This document shows, in pieces, positions 53,495-63,649 of a stretch of 64,000 nt of DNA. The translations under genes and the position numbers were made by a program. The stretch is taken from assembly GCF_018612915.1 (NCBI RefSeq), contig NZ_JAGGRL010000001.1:310001-374000 (forward strand), in the 5' to 3' direction. Position 1 is the first letter of the stretch, and every line of letters begins with the position of its first letter. Origin of the DNA: Stenotrophomonas sp. ISL-67. Its GTDB lineage: Bacteria; Pseudomonadota; Gammaproteobacteria; Xanthomonadales; Xanthomonadaceae. The notes beneath the pieces were generated by a model. It was not told where the DNA came from and ran no database searches. It was given only the letters and a program-made list of their open reading frames with translations.

Positions 53495-54568
53495 ATGAGC
53501 GCTCTTCCTCGTCCTGCCACCCGCCGTTCGCCCCTCTCACCCCGCCAGTGGGTGTCCGAAGCGCTTTTCGACTTCTGGGCCGGCCGGGTGCACCCGCTGT
53601 GGACCCTGCGCCGGGCGCGGGCGCGGCTGGTATCGCGCCACGCTGCCAGCGCCGATGCGATGACCCTGGTGCTGCGCCCGAACCGGCATTTCCATGGGGT
53701 GGCGCCCGGTCAGCATGTGAACCTGGGGGTGGAGCTCGATGGCCGCCGGCTGTCGCGCAGCTACAGCCCGACCCTGCTGGATGACGGCTGCCTGGCGATT
53801 ACCGTCAAGACGGTGGCCGGCGGCAAGGTCAGCCAGCACCTGGCGCAGCACGCGCAGGTGGGCGAGGTGTTCGAGCTGGGCCAGGCGTTTGGCGAGATGA
53901 CCTTGCCGGCTGCCTTGTCCACGCGCATGCTGCTGCTCGCTGCGGGCAGCGGCATCACCCCGATGCGCGCGCTGGTTCGCCAGTTGGAGGCCGCCGGCAT
54001 GCCGGTGCAGGTCGATCTGGTGTACTGGGCGCAGCAGCGCGAGGCGGTCTGCTTTGCCGACGAACTGGCCGACATTGCCGCGCGTCATCCCGGATTCCGC
54101 CTGCACCTGGCGCTGACCCGCGATCCGGCCGCGCCGGCCGCGCGCGTGCATGACTACGATTTCAACCCGCTGGGCGACCTGTCCGGCGTGCACGTGATGG
54201 CCTGCGGCCCCGGTGGCTTCGTGGAAGGCGCGCGCGCGCGGCTGCACGGGCAGGTGGGGGCGCTGCAGTCCGAAGCGTTCACCCCGCCGGTGCTTTCCGA
54301 TGCCGAGACCGGCACGGTGCAGGTCGAACTGCGCCGCAGCGGCCGCACCCTGGAACTGCCGCGCGGCACCTCGCTGCTGCAGGCGCTGGAAGCCGAAGGG
54401 CTGCGCCCGGCCAGTGGCTGCCGCATGGGCATCTGCAATACCTGCGTGTGCGGCAAGGCCAGTGGCGTGACCCGCCACACCCTGACCGGCGAGTACGCGA
54501 CCGAACCGGCCACGCAAGTGAAGCTGTGCGTGAACAGCGCCAGCACCGACCTGATCCTGGAGCTCTGA
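53495..54568 (+). CDS. flavin/ferredoxin-type reductase for the desaturase (DesC-like)
   Basis: 357 aa. An FAD-binding ferredoxin reductase domain (GRRLSRSYSPTL, MLLLAAGSGITPMRALV) is fused to a C-terminal plant-type 2Fe-2S domain (GCRMGICNTCVCG, with the last cluster Cys in KLCVNSAS). It probably passes electrons from NAD(P)H to the desaturase that starts 2 nt after its stop. I chose the ATG at 53495; the frame continues upstream through the operator. Confidence 0.88.
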   Translation: MSALPRPATRRSPLSPRQWVSEALFDFWAGRVHPLWTLRRARARLVSRHAASADAMTLVLRPNRHFHGVAPGQHVNLGVELDGRRLSRSYSPTLLDDGCLAITVKTVAGGKVSQHLAQHAQVGEVFELGQAFGEMTLPAALSTRMLLLAAGSGITPMRALVRQLEAAGMPVQVDLVYWAQQREAVCFADELADIAARHPGFRLHLALTRDPAAPAARVHDYDFNPLGDLSGVHVMACGPGGFVEGARARLHGQVGALQSEAFTPPVLSDAETGTVQVELRRSGRTLELPRGTSLLQALEAEGLRPASGCRMGICNTCVCGKASGVTRHTLTGEYATEPATQVKLCVNSASTDLILEL

Positions 54569-54570
54569 GC

Positions 54571-55692
54571 ATGCCTGCCGTGCAGAACCGCGTGTTGTCC
54601 GCCACCGAACTGGAATCGTTCGGCAATGAACTCGACGCCTTGCGTGCCCGCCATCTGGATACGCTGGGTGCGGCGGATGCGCGCTACATCCGCCGCGTGG
54701 TTGCCGGCGTGCGTTGGACCGGCGTGGCCGGCCGCGCGCTGTTGTTCCTGGGCGCATTCGTGCACAGCGCACTGATCCCGGCCTGGATAGCGGGCGTGGC
54801 GCTGCTGGCGCTGTCCAAGATCCTGGAGAACATGGAGCTGGCGCACAACGTCATCCACGGCCAGTACGACTGGATGGGCGACCCGCAGCTGCAGGGCAGC
54901 ACCTACGAATGGGACATCGTCGGTACCGCCGACAACTGGCGCAAGACCCACAATTTCCGCCACCACACCTACACCAACGTGCGCGGGCTGGATGACGACA
55001 TCGGCTACGGCCTGCTGCGGATCTTCCCCGAGCAGCGCTGGCGCCCGTTCTACCTGACCCAGCCGGTGGTGGCGGTGGTGTTCGCGCTGCTGTTCGAATG
55101 GGGTATCGCCATCCAGGACCTGCGCGTGGGCCGCTGGTTCGCCGGCAAGATCACCTTCCGCCAGCTGCTGGCGCAGGCACGCCCGGTCGGTCGGAAAATG
55201 GGCAGGCAGATGTTCAAGGACTACCTGCTGTTCCCGGCGCTGGCCGGCCCGTTCTTCCTGCCGGTGCTGCTGGGCAACGTGGTGGCCAACATGATCCGCA
55301 ACGTGTGGACCTACGTGGTGATCTTCTGCGGCCACTTCACCGCCGACGCGGAAACCTTCCCGAAGGAATGCGTGCGCGATGAAACCCGCGGCCACTGGTA
55401 CCTGCGCCAGCTGCGTGGCTCGTCCAACATCGCCGGCGGCAAGGTGATGAACCTGATGACCGGCAACCTCAGCCACCAGATCGAGCACCACTTCTTCCCG
55501 GACGTGCCGGCCAACCGCTACGCCGCCATCGCGGTGGACGTGCGTGAAATCTGCGCGCGCTACGGGCAGCACTACAACACCGGGTCGATGCCGAAGCAGT
55601 TCGGCCAGGTAATGTGGCGGATCGTGCGGCATGCGTTCCCGAGCCGGCCGCGTCGCGTACGCCCGCTGGTGGCGTCCACGCACAACGCGTAG
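54571..55692 (+). CDS. membrane fatty acid desaturase (DesB-like)
   Basis: 373-aa integral-membrane di-iron desaturase, inserting a double bond into acyl chains. Three histidine boxes are visible: [15 protein letters not shown] and [10 protein letters not shown], with hydrophobic segments between. It starts 2 nt after the reductase gene. Its TAG stop codon lies inside a REP element (55689-55711). Regiospecificity cannot be told from sequence. Confidence 0.9.
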   Translation: MPAVQNRVLSATELESFGNELDALRARHLDTLGAADARYIRRVVAGVRWTGVAGRALLFLGAFVHSALIPAWIAGVALLALSKILENMELAHNVIHGQYDWMGDPQLQGSTYEWDIVGTADNWRKTHNFRHHTYTNVRGLDDDIGYGLLRIFPEQRWRPFYLTQPVVAVVFALLFEWGIAIQDLRVGRWFAGKITFRQLLAQARPVGRKMGRQMFKDYLLFPALAGPFFLPVLLGNVVANMIRNVWTYVVIFCGHFTADAETFPKECVRDETRGHWYLRQLRGSSNIAGGKVMNLMTGNLSHQIEHHFFPDVPANRYAAIAVDVREICARYGQHYNTGSMPKQFGQVMWRIVRHAFPSRPRRVRPLVASTHNA

Positions 55693-55743
55693 AGCCACGC
55701 CCTGCGTGGCTGTGCGGGGTTGCCACGCAGGGCGTGGAACTAC
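55689..55743. repeat. GTAG-type REP pair; first unit provides the desaturase stop codon
   Basis: GTAGAGCCACGCCC-TGCGTGGCT (55689-55711) and a near-complement GCCACGCAGGGCGTGG-AACTAC (55722-55743). The TAG in the first is the desaturase stop. Confidence 0.8.
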
Positions 55744-55856
55744 GTAGTTTTACCGGTTGCGATGTTTGTTTGACACGGATCAAACGCCTTCACGGCTGGG
55801 GTGGGTACCATCGCTGCATGCAGCGGTACGTCCCATCCCCCAGAAGGAGTGCTGAT

Positions 55857-57830
55857 ATGGCTGTCGAGAGAAACGGCGCGCGCCGCGCGCCGGCGATCGA
55901 AAAAGAGCCCGATGCCACGGCCGGCTACTGGTCCAACCGACCCGAGAACACCCTGCCGCCGCCCGATACCATGGGTGCCTACATGCGCAACCGCCCCGTG
56001 GCCCCGGAAGGAGTGGCCACGCGCAAGGCCTGGATCATCGGCACCGGCATCGCAGGGCTGGCCGCCGCCTTCTACCTGATCCGCGACGGCGGCATGCCGG
56101 CGGCCAACATCACCCTGATCGACAGCCTGGACATCGAAGGCGGTTCGCTCGATGGCGCCGGCAACCCCGAGCAGGGTTACCTGATCCGCGGCGGCCGTGA
56201 GATGAACTGGAACTACGACAACTTCTGGGACATGTTCCAGGACGTACCGGCGCTGGAATTGCCCGAGGGCTACAGTGTGCTGGACGAGTACCGGGCGGTG
56301 AACGACGCCGACCCGAACTACTCCAAGGCCCGGCTGATGCACCAGCAGGGAAAGATCAAGGACTTCTCCAGCTTTGGCCTGAGCAGGCCGCAGCAGTGGG
56401 AGCTGGTCAAGCTGCTGCTCAAGCGCAAGGAAGACCTCGATGATGCGACCATCGAGGACTACTTCAGCGAGGGCTTCCTGCAGACCAACTTCTGGTTCTT
56501 CTGGCGCTCGATGTTCGCCTTCGAAAACTGGCAGAGCCTGCTGGAAATGAAGCTGTACATGCATCGCTTCCTGGATGCGCTGGACGGCTTCAACGACATG
56601 TCCGCGCTGGTGTTCCCCAAGTACAACCAGTACGAGAGCTTCGTAAAGCCGCTGGTGAACATGCTGCGCGGGCAGGGCGTGCAGGTTACCTTTGGAACGC
56701 GCGTGGTCGACATGGAGATGTGCGTCGATGGCGGATCACGCACCGTCACGGGGCTGCGCTGTCGCGTAGGCAGCAAGGACACGCTGCTGCCGGTCGCCGA
56801 CGGCGACCTGGTGTTCGCGCTGACCGGCTCGATTACCGAAGGTACTGCTTACGGTGACCTCGACACGGCCCCGGTGCTGAAACGCGGGCCCAGCACCCCG
56901 GGCGAGGACAGCGACTGGACGTTGTGGCGCAACCTGGCCGCCCAGTCGCCGATTTTCGGCAAGCCGGAAAAGTTCTACAGCGATGTGGACGGCTCGATGT
57001 GGGAATCGGCCACGCTGACGTGCAGCCCGTCACCGCTGACCGACAAAATCCGGGAACTGTCGGTCAATGACCCGTATTCGGGAAAGACGGCTACCGGCGG
57101 GGTCATCACCTTCACCGACTCCAACTGGGTACTCAGCTTTACGGTCAACCGCCAGCCGCACTTCATCGGCCAGCCCGGCGACGTCCTGGTGGTCTGGGTC
57201 TACGCGCTGCTGATGGACCAGGACGGCAACCACGTGGCCAAGCCGATGCCGGCCTGTACCGGGCGCGAGATCCTCGCCGAGCTCTGTTACCACCTCGGCA
57301 TCGTCGACCAGCTCGATGCGATTGCGGCCAACACCAAGGTGCGCACCGCGCTGATGCCGTACATCACCGCGCAGTTCATGCCGCGCGCGGCCGGCGACCG
57401 CCCGCACGTGGTGCCGAAGGGTTGCACCAACCTGGGTCTGCTCGGCCAGTTCGTGGAGACTCGCAACGATGTGGTGTTCACCATGGAAAGTTCGGTGCGT
57501 ACCGCGCGGGTGGCGGTGTACACGCTGCTGGATCTGGCCAAGCAGGTACCCGACCTGAGCCCGGTGCAGTACGACGTGCGCAACCTGATCCGGGCGGCCC
57601 GCGCGCTCAACAACGGCGAGCCGTTCCCCGGCGAGCGGCTGCTGCACCGGGTGCTGGACAAGACTTACTTCGCGCACATCCTGCCGCCGTTGCCCGACAA
57701 GGAGCGCCACCTGGGGGCGGTGCTGGAAGACGAAGCATCCTGGCTGGTGGGCAAGGGCAGCAGCGCCCTGAAGGACCTGCACGGCCGGCTGGAAACACTG
57801 CGCGAGAACCTGGCCAAGCGCAGTAAATAA
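55857..57830 (+). CDS. ohyA: oleate hydratase
   Basis: 657-aa FAD enzyme adding water to oleate (and often linoleate) to give 10-hydroxystearate. It shows [20 protein letters not shown] (dinucleotide fold), [20 protein letters not shown] with the conserved acidic residue, [15 protein letters not shown] and [24 protein letters not shown] sequence ([20 protein letters not shown]). Start ATG follows AGAAGGAG. It lies 164 nt after the desaturase, so it may answer to the same fatty acid signal. Confidence 0.95.
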   Translation: MAVERNGARRAPAIEKEPDATAGYWSNRPENTLPPPDTMGAYMRNRPVAPEGVATRKAWIIGTGIAGLAAAFYLIRDGGMPAANITLIDSLDIEGGSLDGAGNPEQGYLIRGGREMNWNYDNFWDMFQDVPALELPEGYSVLDEYRAVNDADPNYSKARLMHQQGKIKDFSSFGLSRPQQWELVKLLLKRKEDLDDATIEDYFSEGFLQTNFWFFWRSMFAFENWQSLLEMKLYMHRFLDALDGFNDMSALVFPKYNQYESFVKPLVNMLRGQGVQVTFGTRVVDMEMCVDGGSRTVTGLRCRVGSKDTLLPVADGDLVFALTGSITEGTAYGDLDTAPVLKRGPSTPGEDSDWTLWRNLAAQSPIFGKPEKFYSDVDGSMWESATLTCSPSPLTDKIRELSVNDPYSGKTATGGVITFTDSNWVLSFTVNRQPHFIGQPGDVLVVWVYALLMDQDGNHVAKPMPACTGREILAELCYHLGIVDQLDAIAANTKVRTALMPYITAQFMPRAAGDRPHVVPKGCTNLGLLGQFVETRNDVVFTMESSVRTARVAVYTLLDLAKQVPDLSPVQYDVRNLIRAARALNNGEPFPGERLLHRVLDKTYFAHILPPLPDKERHLGAVLEDEASWLVGKGSSALKDLHGRLETLRENLAKRSK

Positions 57831-57861
57831 GGCGCATGACTGACCGGTCTGCGAAGGCTGG

Positions 57862-58989
57862 TCAGTCCTCCAGGCCCATCTTCCCTTCGGCCAGCGGCAC
57901 CCGCGAGCCATCCAGCAGGCCGCGGCTGACCGCGCCGTTGTCGATGAACAGCAGTTCGCCGTTTTCGCCGTTCTTGATGCTGCTGTCGATGGCGATGATG
58001 CGGCCGCCGTGGAAGCTGCTCACGTGTGGCATCGAGGTGTGGCCGACCACGATGCGCTTGAGCTCCAGCGCGTCGAGCAGGGCGCCCACCTGGTCGGTGT
58101 CCATTTTTCCGTCGAAGTAGCCACGGAACCAGATCGGGCTGGTCTTGCCGTCGAACAGGCGCGCCGTGTCCGGTGCGGTCTTGACCTGGTCTTTGGGCAG
58201 GCCGACCGAGGCTTGGTAAAGCGTGTTCGTGGCGTCCAGGCCGCGCACCAGGTCGAGGTTCTCCGGGGCGATGCCGCCGTGCAGGAACAGCGTATCGCCG
58301 ATCTGCAGCATCACCGGGCGGGTACGCAGCCATTGGCCGATCACCGAGTCGGCGCCGTACAGCCCCGGGTAGCTGCGGCCAAGCAGCTGGGCACTTTTGA
58401 GGTACTTCGGGTTGACGTAGCGCAGGTCGTCGTAGAGCACCATGGTTTCATGGTTGCCCAGCACGAAGTGCATCGCGCCGCCGGCGGCAGTGGCCTGCTG
58501 TTGCAGGCTGTAGAGCAGCCAGAACGCCTCGGTCACCTGCGGGCCACGGTCGAACACATCACCGGCCACCACCAGCGTAGCGGTGCCCAGCGACCAGTGG
58601 TCGTCGTTGTCGATCACATGATGTGCGCGCAGCAGTTTGACCAGCAGACCGTACTGGCCGTGGATGTCCGACAGCGCCACGATGCGCGGGGTGGCCGGGT
58701 AACGAGCGGTGGCGGCTCGCTGTGGGGCGGCCACCGTGAGCGGATGCGGGTAGCCGCATTCGGGCAGCACCACGGTGCTGTCGCCGCGTGCGGGCAGGTC
58801 ACGCTCGACCACGTGGTCATTGCAGACCCACTGCGCCTGGTGGCCCTTGCTGGTCATGAACACGTAGGGGCCATCGGCCTCCACATGCTCGGCCGGCGCG
58901 GGCACCTCGCGGGCAACAGCCAGCAGCGGGGCAAGGACGAGTCCCGCCAGGATCAGGCGGATGGCAGCAGAACGGAGGCGAAGCGGCAT
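57862..58989 (-). CDS. exported metallophosphatase
   Basis: 375 aa with a signal peptide (MPLRLRSAAIRLILAGLVLA, then PLLAVA). The calcineurin-like metallophosphoesterase motifs occur in order: SDIHGQY, GDVFDRG, LGNHE, FLHGG and VVGHT. Substrate not evident. I chose the ATG at 58989 at the signal peptide; the frame extends 15 codons upstream without sense. It is convergent with ohyA, with 31 nt between the stops. Confidence 0.88.
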   Translation of the reverse strand: MPLRLRSAAIRLILAGLVLAPLLAVAREVPAPAEHVEADGPYVFMTSKGHQAQWVCNDHVVERDLPARGDSTVVLPECGYPHPLTVAAPQRAATARYPATPRIVALSDIHGQYGLLVKLLRAHHVIDNDDHWSLGTATLVVAGDVFDRGPQVTEAFWLLYSLQQQATAAGGAMHFVLGNHETMVLYDDLRYVNPKYLKSAQLLGRSYPGLYGADSVIGQWLRTRPVMLQIGDTLFLHGGIAPENLDLVRGLDATNTLYQASVGLPKDQVKTAPDTARLFDGKTSPIWFRGYFDGKMDTDQVGALLDALELKRIVVGHTSMPHVSSFHGGRIIAIDSSIKNGENGELLFIDNGAVSRGLLDGSRVPLAEGKMGLED

Positions 58990-59092
58990 CGGAGGCATCC
59001 AGCAAGGCGGGCAGGGCGGCCAGGCGCCGCCCATCCGATCCTACCTGCAGGCAGCGTCGGCAGGTATGCCCCATCGGGCGGCTGATGGGGGG

Positions 59093-59115
59093 GTAGAGCC
59101 ACGCCCTGCGTGGCT
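59093..59115 (+). repeat. GTAG-type REP, single unit
   Basis: GTAGAGCCACGCCC-TGCGTGGCT, between divergent metallophosphatase and CDF exporter genes. Confidence 0.8.
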
Positions 59116-59218
59116 GCGTGGCTGCCCGGCTGCGCAGTCTGCAATGTTATAAACAGCGTAATAGTCTCCCCGATGGTTGCAGCAGTAGGCTTTTCCGCAT
59201 TGCACAGGAGCCGTTGCC

Positions 59219-60232
59219 ATGGGCCACGACCACGATCACCTGCCCAGCGAAATCCGCCACGAGAAACCCCTGTGGTGGGCGCTGGGCCTGACCACCACCT
59301 TCCTCATCGTCGAAGTGGCGGGCGCATTCTGGACCAACAGCCTGGCGCTGCTGTCCGATGCGGCGCACATGGCCACCGACACGCTGGCATTGATGATCGC
59401 GCTGGTAGCGGTGCGGCTGAGCCGGCGCCCGCCGGATGCGCGGCGCACCTACGGCTATGCGCGGCTGGAAGCGTTGGGGGCGATGATCAACGGCGGCATG
59501 CTGTTCGTGGTGGCCGGTTACATCCTGTGGGAAGCGGTGGCGCGGTTCCGCCAGCCGCAGGAAATCGCCTCCACCGGCATGCTGGTGATCGCCGCGTTCG
59601 GGCTGCTGATCAATCTGATTTCGATGCGCCTGCTGCGTGCAGGCAGTGGCGAAAACCTCAACGTGAAAGGCGCTTACCTGGAAGTGTGGGCCGACATGCT
59701 GGGTTCGGTGGCGGTGATCATCGGCGCGTTGCTGATCCGCTGGACCGGCTGGAAGCCGATCGATCCGATCCTGGCGGTGCTGATCGGCCTGTGGGTGCTG
59801 CCGCGCACGTGGGTGCTGATGCGCGAGGCGATCAACGTGCTGCTGGAAGGCGTGCCCAAGGGCATCCAGGTGGACGCCGTGCGCGCGCGGTTGTGCGCGC
59901 ACGAGGGGGTGCAGGACGTGCATGACCTGCACGTGTGGGCGCTGGCGTCGAGCACCCCGGCGCTGACCGCGCACGTGGTGGTCGCCGAGGGCGTGGACGC
60001 GGACGGCCTGCGCCGCCGGCTGGGCTCTGCGCTGCACGAGGATTTCGGCATCGATCATGTGACCCTGCAGATCGAGGCGGATCATTGCGGCGATGATTGC
60101 GGCGACGGCACCCCGGCGTCGCACGCGCCGCATGGCGACCACGACCACGCCGGGCATGCGCATGCCCGGGTCCACGAGCCGCGCCGCAGTGGCCCCGATG
60201 CGCAGGGCCACCACGGCCATCCGCATCCCTGA
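59219..60232 (+). CDS. CDF-family cation exporter (zinc-type)
   Basis: 337 aa, six membrane segments and the metal site residues in SDAAHMATDTLAL and LEVWADMLGS (HxxxD in both). Most similar to ZitB/CzcD zinc exporters, driven by proton antiport. The N terminus (MGHDHDH) and C terminus (HAPHGDHDHAGHAHARVH, GHHGHPHP) are His-rich, probably buffering metal. ACAGGAG precedes the ATG. Confidence 0.92.
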   Translation: MGHDHDHLPSEIRHEKPLWWALGLTTTFLIVEVAGAFWTNSLALLSDAAHMATDTLALMIALVAVRLSRRPPDARRTYGYARLEALGAMINGGMLFVVAGYILWEAVARFRQPQEIASTGMLVIAAFGLLINLISMRLLRAGSGENLNVKGAYLEVWADMLGSVAVIIGALLIRWTGWKPIDPILAVLIGLWVLPRTWVLMREAINVLLEGVPKGIQVDAVRARLCAHEGVQDVHDLHVWALASSTPALTAHVVVAEGVDADGLRRRLGSALHEDFGIDHVTLQIEADHCGDDCGDGTPASHAPHGDHDHAGHAHARVHEPRRSGPDAQGHHGHPHP

Positions 60233-60319
60233 GTCGGCGGTTGCGGTCGGGCGGGGCAGGGGCGGCGGGGTTGCCGCTACAATGTCGGCCTGCCTTGCCA
60301 TCCCCTCGGAGAAACCGCA

Positions 60320-61069
60320 GTGACCCGGAAACTCGTACTGTTGCGCCACGGCCAGAGCCAGTGGAACCTGGACAACCGTTTCACCGGTTGGGTGGACGTG
60401 GAACTGACCGAGCAGGGCAGGAGCGAAGCTGCTGCCGCCGGCCGTCTGATGCGCGAAGAAGGGTTGCAGTTCGATGTGGCGCACACCTCGGTGCTCAAGC
60501 GCGCCATCCACACGCTGCAGGGGGCACTGGCCGAGCTGGACCAGGACTGGCTGCCGGTGAGCAAGAGCTGGCGCCTGAACGAGCGTCACTACGGTGGCCT
60601 GCAGGGGTTGGACAAGGCTGAGACGGCGGCGAAGCACGGCGAGGACCAGGTCAAGATCTGGCGGCGGTCCTACGACATCCCGCCGCCGGCGATGGACCGC
60701 GAAGACCCGGGCCACCCGATCCACGACCGCCGTTACGCCGGCCTGGACCGCAACGCGCTGCCGGGCACCGAGTCGCTGGCGACCACGCTGGAACGCGTGC
60801 TGCCGTACTGGTTCGATGCGATCGCCCCGCAACTGAAGGACGGCAAGACCGTCCTGGTCACCGCCCACGGCAATTCGCTGCGCGCGCTGTACAAGTACCT
60901 CAACAAGGTGTCGCAGGAAGCCATCCTGGAGTTGAACATCCCCACCGGCATTCCGTTGCTGTTCGAGTTGCACGAAGACCTGACCGTGCAGTCGTTCCGC
61001 TACCTGGGTGACCCGGAAGCGGCGCGCAAGGCGGCCGAGGCCGTGGCGAACCAGGGCAAAGCGCGGTAG
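60320..61069 (+). CDS. gpmA: 2,3-bisphosphoglycerate-dependent phosphoglycerate mutase
   Basis: 249-aa glycolytic enzyme. It begins with GTG ([24 protein letters not shown]) and has the phospho-His motif [23 protein letters not shown] and the second His in [11 protein letters not shown]. Length is typical of dPGM. Its TAG stop lies in a REP-like palindrome (61066-61090), which could also act as its transcription terminator. Confidence 0.97.
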   Translation: MTRKLVLLRHGQSQWNLDNRFTGWVDVELTEQGRSEAAAAGRLMREEGLQFDVAHTSVLKRAIHTLQGALAELDQDWLPVSKSWRLNERHYGGLQGLDKAETAAKHGEDQVKIWRRSYDIPPPAMDREDPGHPIHDRRYAGLDRNALPGTESLATTLERVLPYWFDAIAPQLKDGKTVLVTAHGNSLRALYKYLNKVSQEAILELNIPTGIPLLFELHEDLTVQSFRYLGDPEAARKAAEAVANQGKAR

Positions 61070-61143
61070 ATACCCACCTTGGGTGGGTATTCCTCAGCGA
61101 TTCATTGATTGCCTGACGCCGTAGAGCCGGGCTCTGCCCGGCT
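61066..61143. repeat. two GTAG-type REP units; the first provides the gpmA stop codon
   Basis: GTAG-ATACCCACC-tt-GGGTGGGTAT (61066-61090), whose TAG is the gpmA stop, and GTAGAGCCGGGC-TCTGCCCGGCT (61121-61143). Confidence 0.7.
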
Positions 61144-61397
61144 GCTGTTGGATTCGGCGAACAGCCGCAGGCTCACGGCATCTGCGGGTTGGCGGGACGG
61201 TGCGGGTTTGCGGGGTCGACGCAAGTTCCCCTCCGGGGCCCGGCCCTCCCCAGCTCGTAACAACTGATACGCCAACACGGTCAGCGCACACCAAGGGCGC
61301 TCCTGTGACCTTTGGCCGGTCCCACGCCCCCGCTCCCGCGCTACGCTGCCGGATTGTCCGCATTGCGGGCGATGCTTCCCTGTAGCCGGAGAGTCGA
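61070..61397. other. 328-nt gap between gpmA and the M13 peptidase gene
   Basis: It holds the REP units above. Beyond 61144 I see GC-rich sequence with no gene and no confident promoter. CCGGAGAG just before 61398 is the ribosome-binding site of the next gene. Confidence 0.5.
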
Positions 61398-63494
61398 ATG
61401 AAGTATTCCAAGCTGGCCCCGCTGGGCCTGACCATTGCCATCGCTGCCTCGCTGGCCGCGTGCGGCAAGACCGGGACCGCTCCGGCGGCCACTGCGGATG
61501 CCGCCAAGCCGGCGTTCGATCTGTCGCAGATCAAGACCCCGCTGATCTCGCTCAACAGCGCCGACCTGGACCCGGCCATCGCCGCGTGTACCGACCTCAA
61601 CGGCTTCGTCAACAGCAGCTGGCTGAAGGCCAACCCGGTGCCGAACGACCAGACCACCTGGGGCAGCTTCGAGATCCTGCGCGAACGCTCGCTGGAAGTG
61701 CAGCACGCGCTGGTCGAGCAGGCCGCGGCCAGCCAGGCCAAGGCCGGCTCGGTGGAAGCCAAGATCGGCGATATCTGGAAGACCGGTTCGGACGAGGCGA
61801 AGATCGAAGCCGCCGGCATCGCGCCGCTGCAGCCGCAGCTGGACAGGATCGCCGCGCTGAACGACACCGCCGCGATCACCCAGTACCTGCGCGACAGCCA
61901 GGCGCAGGGCCAGGGCGTGCTGTTCTCGCTGTTCGCCAATGCCGATTACAAGGATTCGGGCAACGTCATCGCCTATGTCGGCCAGGGCGGCCTGGGTCTG
62001 CCGGAGAAGGGCTACTACTTCGATGCATCGCAGGCCAAGATCCGCGATGCCTACGTGGCCTATATCGAACAGGCGTTGACCCTGTCCGGCGTGGATGCCG
62101 CGCAGGCCAAGACCGACGCCAAGGCGGTGATGGACTTCGAAACCCGCCTGGCCAAGGCGTCGCTGTCGCGCATCGAACTGCGTGATCCGGCCAAGCGCTA
62201 CAACCCGGTCAGTGCTGCGGAAGCCGACAAGCTCACCCCGAACTTCAGCTGGACCGCGCTGTTCGACACGCTGAAGGTACCGGCCGCGCAGAAGTTCTCG
62301 CTGGCCCAGCCGGCCTTCTTCGGCGAAGTGGACAAGATGCTCACCGAGGTGCCCGCTTCAACCTGGCAGGCCTACCTGCGCTTCCACACCGTCGATGATG
62401 CCGCCCCGTACCTGAGCAGCGCCTTCGAGAAGGCCAACTTCGATTTCTACGGCACCACCCTGCGTGGCCAGAAGGAAATGCAGCCGCGCTGGAAGCGCGT
62501 GCTGGAGTCGGTCAACACCTCGATCGGCGAAGGCCTGGGCCAGCTGTACGTGGACGCGGTGTTCCCGGCCGAGTCCAAGGAACAGATGCAACACCTGGTC
62601 GAGAATCTCTCGGTGGCGCTGAAGGCGCGCCTGGAGAAGCTGGAATGGATGGGCGAAGACACCCGCAGGAAGGCGCTGGAGAAGTGGGCCAGCTTCACCC
62701 CGAAGATCGGCTACCCGGACAAGTGGCGCGACTGGTCGGGCTTTGAGACCAACGCCGACAGCTACCTGGGCAACATGCAGGCCGCGCGCGCGTTCAACTA
62801 CCGCTATACGCTCGACAAGATCGGCAAGCCGGTCGACAAGACCGAGTGGGGCATGACCCCGCAGACCGTCAACGCCTACTACAACGCGACCAAGAACGAG
62901 ATCGTGTTCCCGGCGGCGATCCTGCAGGCGCCCTTCTTCGACGCCAAGGCCGATCCGGCGCTGAACTACGGTGGCATCGGTGCGGTGATCGGCCACGAAA
63001 TGATGCACGGCTACGATGATTCGGGCAGCCAGTTCGCCGCCAACGGCAACTTCGACAACTGGTGGACCGACAGCGACCGCAAGGCCTTCACCGGCCGCAC
63101 CGACCAGCTGGTGGCACAGTTCGATGGCTATGAATCGCTGCCGGGGGTGAACGTGAAGGGCAAGCTGACCCTGGGCGAAAACATCGGCGACCTGGGCGGT
63201 TTGACCGTGGCCTATGACGCGCTGCAGATGGCGTTGAAGGAGAACCCCAAGGCCAATGTCGCCGTTGACGGCCACAGCCAGGACCAGCGCTTCTTCATGA
63301 ACTGGGCCACCGTGTGGCGCCGCAACTTCACCGACGGTGAGCTGCGCGTGCGTTTGAACACCGACCCGCATGCCCCGGCCAACTTCCGTGCCAACGGTGC
63401 GCCGTCGAACATGCCGGCGTTCGCGCAGGCGTTCGAGTGCAAGCCGGGCGACGCGATGGTGCGCGCCGACGACAAGCGCGTGGTGATCTGGTAA
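61398..63494 (+). CDS. M13-family (neprilysin-like) metallopeptidase lipoprotein
   Basis: 698 aa. A lipoprotein signal with lipobox LAAC (MKYSKLAPLGLTIAIAASLA, then AC) precedes the peptidase domain. M13 motifs are NAYYNATKNEIVFPAAIL, the zinc site VIGHEMMHGYDD (HExxH), the third ligand in GENIGDLGG and the C-terminal CKPGDAM...VIW. Probably degrades periplasmic peptides. Length is usual for bacterial M13 proteins. Terminator at 63519-63542. Confidence 0.93.
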   Translation: MKYSKLAPLGLTIAIAASLAACGKTGTAPAATADAAKPAFDLSQIKTPLISLNSADLDPAIAACTDLNGFVNSSWLKANPVPNDQTTWGSFEILRERSLEVQHALVEQAAASQAKAGSVEAKIGDIWKTGSDEAKIEAAGIAPLQPQLDRIAALNDTAAITQYLRDSQAQGQGVLFSLFANADYKDSGNVIAYVGQGGLGLPEKGYYFDASQAKIRDAYVAYIEQALTLSGVDAAQAKTDAKAVMDFETRLAKASLSRIELRDPAKRYNPVSAAEADKLTPNFSWTALFDTLKVPAAQKFSLAQPAFFGEVDKMLTEVPASTWQAYLRFHTVDDAAPYLSSAFEKANFDFYGTTLRGQKEMQPRWKRVLESVNTSIGEGLGQLYVDAVFPAESKEQMQHLVENLSVALKARLEKLEWMGEDTRRKALEKWASFTPKIGYPDKWRDWSGFETNADSYLGNMQAARAFNYRYTLDKIGKPVDKTEWGMTPQTVNAYYNATKNEIVFPAAILQAPFFDAKADPALNYGGIGAVIGHEMMHGYDDSGSQFAANGNFDNWWTDSDRKAFTGRTDQLVAQFDGYESLPGVNVKGKLTLGENIGDLGGLTVAYDALQMALKENPKANVAVDGHSQDQRFFMNWATVWRRNFTDGELRVRLNTDPHAPANFRANGAPSNMPAFAQAFECKPGDAMVRADDKRVVIW

Positions 63495-63518
63495 CGGTTT
63501 GATTCATCTGCGAACAAG

Positions 63519-63542
63519 AAGGCCCGGCAACTGCCGGGCCTT
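63519..63542 (+). terminator. terminator-like hairpin after the M13 gene
   Basis: AAGGCCCGGC-aact-GCCGGGCCTT, 25 nt after the stop, with only a short T run. Confidence 0.65.
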
Positions 63543-63563
63543 CCTGTATCCGACACTGCGTGG

Positions 63564-63626
63564 GCCGGGCAGAGCCCGGCGCTACCGGTGGTGGGTTGCC
63601 TGCGGTAGCGCCGGCCGTTGGCCGGC
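63564..63626. repeat. GTAG-type REP pair (inverted)
   Basis: GCCGGGCAGAG-CCCGGCGCTAC (63564-63585) and GTAGCGCCGGCC-GTTGGCCGGC (63605-63626), which belong to different subfamilies, between convergent M13 and mfd genes. Confidence 0.8.
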
Positions 63627-63649
63627 CCAGGCGGTGCGGGTTGCGCGCG

